A DNA stretch of 54,717 nt from Pseudoflavonifractor phocaeensis. GTDB taxonomy: Bacteria > Bacillota > Clostridia > Oscillospirales > Oscillospiraceae. The stretch covers positions 1-54,717 of the forward strand of contig NZ_JACJLC010000015.1 in the NCBI RefSeq assembly GCF_016901955.1, in the 5' to 3' direction. The notes beneath the pieces are model-generated. The model had not been told where the DNA came from. It saw nothing but the letters and a program-made list of their open reading frames with translations, and made no database searches. This document shows, one piece after another, positions 50,522 through 54,717 of this stretch. The position numbers and the translations under genes were made by a program. The first letter of the stretch is position 1. Every line of letters begins with the position of its first letter.

Positions 50522-51177
50522 CGCTCCAACCTCCAGGCCATGTCCCAGAACCCCAGCTCATACCGGCTGCAATTCACAAAGATATCCTCCAGCCGCCGGT
50601 ACTGTTCCTGGGTGCAGCCCTCCGCCAGGGCGTCCATCCGGGCCACCAGGGCATCGTTGGTCCGCTGGTACTCTTCCCCGGCGTAGCCCCGCACCCACTC
50701 TCCGTAGAAGGGATGGTCCACCGCCCCGGGGATCCGGGCCAGCCGGGCACCGATCTCGGCGTAGCTCCAAGAGCAGGCCAGGATGGAGGCCACGATCTCC
50801 GCCGGTCCGCCGGAGGCCGCCGCCGAGAGCATGTAGCTGGTGTAGGACAGGTTGGCCAGGGCGGGCTTCACCCGGAACACCTGCTCCTCGGTGATGCCCA
50901 GCCGGGCCATATAGGCCCGGTGGGTCTTCATCTCGCCCCCCAAAATGGCGTCTACATTGGCGGAGAAGAACCGCATCAGCTCCGGCTGGTCAGCCTTCAC
51001 CACCCCCCAGGCGAATACCTTGGCGTAGTCAAACAGATACAGATAGTCCTGGAGCAGAAAATACTGAAACTTCTCCCGGTCCAGGGTGCCGTCTCCAATG
51101 CCCCGCACAAAGGGGTGGTCATGACAGGCCTGCCAGATGGGCTTTGCCGCCTTATACAGCCGCTGGGTCACGGTCAC
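50518..51177 (-). CDS. tenA: thiaminase II / aminopyrimidine aminohydrolase
   Basis: The 219-residue helical enzyme converts aminopyrimidine (from thiamine breakdown) to HMP. The catalytic residues D44 (LLQDYLYL), C135 (LACSWSYAEIG) and E207 (NCSRYELGF) align with TenA of Bacillus. The start is GTG at 51177, 8 bases after GGAGG, overlapping the HAD stop as GTGA. It uses what ThiXYZ imports. Confidence 0.94.
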   Translation of the reverse strand: MTVTQRLYKAAKPIWQACHDHPFVRGIGDGTLDREKFQYFLLQDYLYLFDYAKVFAWGVVKADQPELMRFFSANVDAILGGEMKTHRAYMARLGITEEQVFRVKPALANLSYTSYMLSAAASGGPAEIVASILACSWSYAEIGARLARIPGAVDHPFYGEWVRGYAGEEYQRTNDALVARMDALAEGCTQEQYRRLEDIFVNCSRYELGFWDMAWRLER

Positions 51178-51812
51178 AGGGCATTCCTCCAATCCAAAAT
51201 GGTCTCGTCCGCCAGGGCGGACAGCTGGGGCCAGTGTGCGTCATAGGTAGCCTCCGGGATCCCCACCACATAAAAGCCCGCCTTCTTGGCCGTCCGGGCG
51301 GCATAAAAGGCATCCTCGAACACGGCGGTGTTCGCCGGAGCGGCCCCCAGACGACGGGCGGCTTCCAGATACACCCGGGGAGCGGTTTTACCCACACCCA
51401 CCGTCTCGCAGCTGAGGATAAACTCCAGATACCGGGCAATCCCCAGCCGCTCCAGGCAGATCCTGGCCAGGGGCTCCGCCGTGGCGGTGGCCACACACAT
51501 CCGCACTCCTTTGGCCTCCAGGGCGGCCAGATAGTCCGCCGCCCCCGGTTTTAAAGGGATATCGGTACGATAGCGCCGTTCCATGATCTCCTCCATGTCC
51601 CGGACAATACGCTCGGGCGGACCTTTTATGCCAAAGGTATCCATGAGATAGGCCGTCCCCTCCTCCATGGTCATGGGGGTCATGATGGCCAACTGCTCCT
51701 GGGTAGGGTGAAACCCTCGTTCCTCCAGATAGTTCCGCCCCAGGGCCTTCCAGGCGGGCATGGAGTCCACCAGTGTTCCATCCATATCGAAAATGCAGAA
51801 TTTCTTATCCAT
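51174..51812 (-). CDS. HAD hydrolase in the thiamine operon
   Basis: The 212-residue HAD phosphatase has motif I FDMDGTLVDS (D9, D11), a helical cap, motif II VATATAE and motif IV FEDAFYAARTAKKAG, of the beta-phosphoglucomutase-like group. It overlaps thiE by 8 bases and tenA by 4. That location suggests a thiamine intermediate as substrate, for example thiamine monophosphate or a damaged pyrimidine phosphate; this is inference. Confidence 0.85.
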   Translation of the reverse strand: MDKKFCIFDMDGTLVDSMPAWKALGRNYLEERGFHPTQEQLAIMTPMTMEEGTAYLMDTFGIKGPPERIVRDMEEIMERRYRTDIPLKPGAADYLAALEAKGVRMCVATATAEPLARICLERLGIARYLEFILSCETVGVGKTAPRVYLEAARRLGAAPANTAVFEDAFYAARTAKKAGFYVVGIPEATYDAHWPQLSALADETILDWRNAL

Positions 51813-52464
51813 AAGCGGCCACCATTTCTTCCGCCAAGACTCGCAGGGACCGGGCGGACTGTTCCGGTTGGGCCTGGGCAAAGAGAGCGGACACCACGGC
51901 GGCTCCTGCCGCCCCGGTGCCGGCCAGACGGAGCAGATTACCGGCGTTGATCCCGCCGATGGCCACTACCGGGATGGTCACCGCCCGGCAGATATCCCGC
52001 AACGTGTCCAGGCTCAGGTTCTTGGCGTCCCCCTTGGTGGTGGTACCGAACACCGCCCCGGCGCCAACGTAATCGGCCCCGGCCTGCTGTGCCGCCATCG
52101 CCAGCTCCACCGTGTTGGCGGTGATGCCCAAAATCTTGTCCGGCCCGATGATGGCCCGGATGTCCCGGCCCATCAGGTCTCTTTGGCCCACGTGGACCCC
52201 ATCGGCGTCGCAGGCCAGGGCCAGCTCCACACTGTCGTTGACCACGAAGGGCACCCGGTAACGGGCGGCGACCTCCTTCACCCGGCGGGCCAGGCTCAGC
52301 AACGCCTCTCCTGTCAGTTCCTTTTCCCGCAGCTGGAGAAAGGTGGCTCCGCCCCGCAGCACCTCCTCCACCACCTGCTCCAGGGTACGGTCCCCCAGCC
52401 AGGTCCGGTCGGTGACAGCATAGAGGGTCATCCCCCGCCGGATCTCATCCTTGGTAAATTTCAT
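51805..52464 (-). CDS. thiE: thiamine-phosphate synthase
   Basis: The 219-residue TIM barrel couples HMP-PP with thiazole phosphate to give thiamine monophosphate. It has LYAVTDR, TFLQLREKEL, VNDSVELALACDADGVHVGQ, GAVFGTTTKGD and IGGINAGNL, all ThiE signatures. It overlaps thiM by 20 bases. Confidence 0.96.
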   Translation of the reverse strand: MKFTKDEIRRGMTLYAVTDRTWLGDRTLEQVVEEVLRGGATFLQLREKELTGEALLSLARRVKEVAARYRVPFVVNDSVELALACDADGVHVGQRDLMGRDIRAIIGPDKILGITANTVELAMAAQQAGADYVGAGAVFGTTTKGDAKNLSLDTLRDICRAVTIPVVAIGGINAGNLLRLAGTGAAGAAVVSALFAQAQPEQSARSLRVLAEEMVAAYG

Positions 52465-53281
52465 AGCGCACTCCTTGTGTGATCTGCTCCTCAGTTAGGT
52501 TGAACAGACTGTCGATGAGGTCGATGCGGAAGGTGGCGTTACCCGTCCCCTTCCGTAGCCGCAGCCGCTCCGCTTCCTCTCCAGCAATGGCCATGGCTGC
52601 CGCAGCCGCCGCCGCAGCTTCAAAGGGCTTGTCCGGACAAGCCCCACAGAATGCCCCTGTGAGGGCGGACAGCATACAGCCGCTGCCGGTGATCCGTGCC
52701 ATGGTGGGGCTGCCGTTGCGGAGGAAAAGCACCCGCTCCCCCTGGGCTACCACGTCCACCGCCCCCGAGAGCACCACCGCTGCCCCTGTCCGCCGGGACA
52801 GGGCAAGAGCCAGCTCCGCCGCCCCAGGCAGGCCGGACTCGGTGACCGCGTCGGCGGCGGACACGTCTACCCCGCTGCCGCCGCCCTTATCCTGGGCCAG
52901 GGCCCGGATCTCCGAGGCGTTGCCTCGGATCACGGCAAACTGTACTTCTTCCAAGAGTCTGCGGGCGGTCTCCCGCCGCAGGCTGGTGAACCCGGCGGCC
53001 ACCGGGTCGAAAACTACCGGCACCCTCAACCGGTTGGCCTCTTTTCCCGCGATAAACATGGCCTCCTGATAGTCAATGCCCCCCAGGTTGAGCACCAGGG
53101 CCTGGACTCCCGCCACCGCGTCAGCCACCTCCAGGGGATGGTGGGCCATGGTGGCGGAGGCCCCCGCCGCCAGCAGGATGTTGGCGCAGTCGTTGACGGT
53201 AACCATGTTGGTGATACACTGAACCAGAGGCCCCCGCTCCCGCACCGCCCTGAGCCGGGCGGCAAATTCCATCCGTTCCAT
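52445..53281 (-). CDS. thiM: hydroxyethylthiazole kinase
   Basis: The 278-residue ribokinase-like enzyme phosphorylates thiazole alcohol for ThiE. It has the N-terminal LVQCITNMVTVNDCANILLA, GNASEIRAL and the anion hole GSGCMLSA. It starts 5 bases after thiW, the likely importer of its substrate. The frame is open upstream but that extension lies inside thiW. Confidence 0.95.
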   Translation of the reverse strand: MERMEFAARLRAVRERGPLVQCITNMVTVNDCANILLAAGASATMAHHPLEVADAVAGVQALVLNLGGIDYQEAMFIAGKEANRLRVPVVFDPVAAGFTSLRRETARRLLEEVQFAVIRGNASEIRALAQDKGGGSGVDVSAADAVTESGLPGAAELALALSRRTGAAVVLSGAVDVVAQGERVLFLRNGSPTMARITGSGCMLSALTGAFCGACPDKPFEAAAAAAAAMAIAGEEAERLRLRKGTGNATFRIDLIDSLFNLTEEQITQGVRYEIYQG

Positions 53282-53286
53282 GGCGC

Positions 53287-53799
53287 TCACCGCGCCACCA
53301 GGGCCTGCATGGTATCCAGGCCGCCGGACCGCTTCAGGGCAAAGAGCACCGCTCCGGCGATGACCGAGCCACCTACAGTGGACACCAGGAAGGGCACCAT
53401 GTAGGCGAAGGCCGCCACCTTCTGCCCCAGGATCAGCGTGGCGATGGGCCAGGCGGCCAGCGCGCCCAGCACCCCGGTACCTACCACCTCTCCCACACAG
53501 GTGGCGGCCAGATTGCGGGTACCGGCGTAGGTAAGGCCGCACACCAGGGCCCCTACCATGCTGCCGGGGAAGGCCAGCGGAGAGCCCAGGGCCAGCAGGT
53601 TGCGCAGCAGGCTGGCGGCGAAGGCGGAAGCCAAACCGTAGCCCGGTCCCAGGAATACGGCGCACAGGATGTTCACCATGTGCTGCACCGGAGAGCACCG
53701 GGAGCTGAGCACCGGGAAGGAAAACAGACTGCCCGCCACCGCCAGGGCGGTGAGCAGTCCGGCAATGGCCAGCTTTTTTGCCGGGTTGCTCTGTCTCAC
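53287..53799 (-). CDS. thiW: thiazole ECF transporter S component
   Basis: The 170-residue membrane protein has about five helices and the ThiW pattern: KLAIAGLLTALAVAG near the N-terminus and SRCSPVQHMVNILCAVFLGP. It should bind hydroxyethylthiazole and use a shared ECF module encoded elsewhere. It overlaps thiD by 4 bases and precedes thiM. Confidence 0.9.
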   Translation of the reverse strand: MRQSNPAKKLAIAGLLTALAVAGSLFSFPVLSSRCSPVQHMVNILCAVFLGPGYGLASAFAASLLRNLLALGSPLAFPGSMVGALVCGLTYAGTRNLAATCVGEVVGTGVLGALAAWPIATLILGQKVAAFAYMVPFLVSTVGGSVIAGAVLFALKRSGGLDTMQALVAR

Positions 53800-54614
53800 G
53801 TCCGATCCCCCTTACCGCCTACCTGTCCCCCCTCTGGGATGGCGTAGTTGTGCCACAAGGGGCCACTGCCCCGGCCCAGATCCAGCCTGGCCTCCATGGC
53901 GGCGGTGATGTAGGCCTTGGCTTTCTCCACCGCCCCGGGCAAGTCCTCCCCCAGGGCCAGGAAGGAAGCAATGGCGGAGGACAAGGTGCAGCCCGAGCCG
54001 TGGTTATTGGGGTTGTCCACCCGGGGAGCCCGGAACCAGCTGGCCTGTCCTTTCTGCCACAGCAGGTCGTCGGCACAATCGGTCCGGTGGCCCCCCTTCA
54101 CCAGCACCGCCCCGGGCAGGGTCTTGCCGATGGTCTCCGCCGCCCGCAGCATATCCTCCCCGGTCTCGATGGCAAAGCCGCACAGCCGCTCCGCCTCCGG
54201 GATGTTGGGGGTGATAACCGCCGCCAGGGGGAAAAGCTCCTCCATCAGGGCGGTGAGGGCGCTGCCCTGCATAAGGGCGGAGCCGCTGGTGGCCACCATC
54301 ACCGGGTCCACCACAATGTTCTCCGCCTCATACTGCCGCAGCTTAGCCCCGATGGCCCGGATGATGGGGGCAGAGGACACCATGCCGATCTTCACGGCCT
54401 GGGGGCGGATATCCTCAAAAACGCAGTCCAGCTGTTCCCCCACGAACTCCGGGGTGGCCTCCAGCACGTCCCGGACGCCGGTGGTGTTCTGGGCGGTGAG
54501 AGCAGTGACCGCGCTCATGCCGAACACCCCCAGACAGGTCATGGTTTTCAGGTCGGCCTGGATGCCGGCGCCCCCGCTGGAGTCGCTGCCGGCAATGGTA
54601 AGCACACATTTCAT
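53796..54614 (-). CDS. thiD: hydroxymethylpyrimidine/phosphomethylpyrimidine kinase
   Basis: The 272-residue ribokinase-fold enzyme phosphorylates HMP twice to HMP-PP. It has the N-terminal TIAGSDSSGGAGIQADLK, TALTAQNT and the anion hole NHGSGCTLSSA. It is first in the nine-gene operon. I chose the ATG at 54614, the canonical start, with AAGGA 12 bases upstream; an in-frame ATG at 54626 is too close to that site. Confidence 0.95.
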   Translation of the reverse strand: MKCVLTIAGSDSSGGAGIQADLKTMTCLGVFGMSAVTALTAQNTTGVRDVLEATPEFVGEQLDCVFEDIRPQAVKIGMVSSAPIIRAIGAKLRQYEAENIVVDPVMVATSGSALMQGSALTALMEELFPLAAVITPNIPEAERLCGFAIETGEDMLRAAETIGKTLPGAVLVKGGHRTDCADDLLWQKGQASWFRAPRVDNPNNHGSGCTLSSAIASFLALGEDLPGAVEKAKAYITAAMEARLDLGRGSGPLWHNYAIPEGGQVGGKGDRT

Positions 54615-54717
54615 AGTTATGACCATTCCTTTCCGCTGCGCTTCAAGGCACCAAAGGAAAATGAAACACAGGTGTCTCTAACGCAGCAAGTCGTAATTTG
54701 TTAGAATAGGCTTGAGG
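54615..54717 (-). promoter_or_regulatory. partial leader of the thi operon
   Basis: The last 103 bases hold an inverted repeat TCTAAC/GTTAGA (around 54676-54704) and an ACACAGGTGT palindrome. No TPP riboswitch core (CTGAGA, ACCTGATCTGG) is present in this part. A riboswitch or promoter may lie past the window edge. Confidence 0.4.

Overview
The window is GC-rich (codons ending mostly in G or C) and reads as a chromosomal segment of a Gram-positive, spore-forming member of the Clostridia. It resembles the Oscillospiraceae (Flavonifractor/Lawsonibacter-like), judged from the dgt-dnaG-rpoD order, a SleB-type cortex hydrolase, AGGAGG ribosome binding sites, DUF4330, DUF975 and YczE membrane proteins, and a CsaB-type wall-polymer enzyme. 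No ribosomal RNA, prophage or CRISPR array is visible. The genus is an inference.

Layout. 1-5.6 kb: a possible transposase start at the very edge, leuS, a DUF2975/XRE regulator/small membrane protein operon with paired palindromic operators, a family 4 uracil-DNA glycosylase and rmlB. 5.6-9.5 kb: prfB (RF2) followed by a glycosyltransferase and an O-antigen-ligase-like protein. 9.5-11.2 kb: a 35-residue small ORF, a SleB-type hydrolase with WalR-like boxes upstream, and tRNA-Ser. 11.3-16.8 kb: polA, a GNAT gene, rimI, tsaD and a YczE-like gene, all leftward from one promoter. 16.9-22.7 kb: a repeat-domain protein followed by a Cys-rich reading frame in the -1 frame, a DUF975 protein, a two-component system and TelA. 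22.8-29.2 kb: ilvA, rpe-recR, purA, and yerC-methyltransferase-hslO. 29.2-29.9 kb: five tRNA genes (Val, Asp, Phe, Gly, Cys) whose spacers all contain hairpins. 30.1-37.3 kb: a 47-residue small gene, a LysR regulator, a CofE-like ligase, a PAP2 phosphatase, a DUF4330 protein, and a GT4-CsaB fusion with a second glycosyltransferase. 37.3-42.4 kb: gph-like HAD, dgt, dnaG, rpoD.

42.5-47.9 kb is the most striking region. It is a compact VanG-type D-Ala-D-Ser cluster: VanR-like regulator, VanS-like kinase, VanG-like ligase, VanXY-like peptidase, a small hexapeptide-repeat acyltransferase and a stand-alone VanT-like racemase. The membrane acyltransferase domain normally fused to VanT is missing, and the small acyltransferase sits where it would be encoded. 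Between vanS and the ligase lie four phased TCACA repeats and a terminator hairpin. A candidate promoter lies in the loop of that hairpin, so induced transcripts would escape a terminator that stops readthrough from vanRS.

47.9-54.6 kb is a nine-gene leftward thiamine salvage operon, thiD-thiW-thiM-thiE-HAD-tenA-thiZ-thiX-thiY, with overlapping or nearly touching genes. It pairs thiazole uptake and kinase with a pyrimidine ABC importer and TenA. No thiC or thiG is present, and no TPP riboswitch is visible in the 103 bases of leader inside the window.
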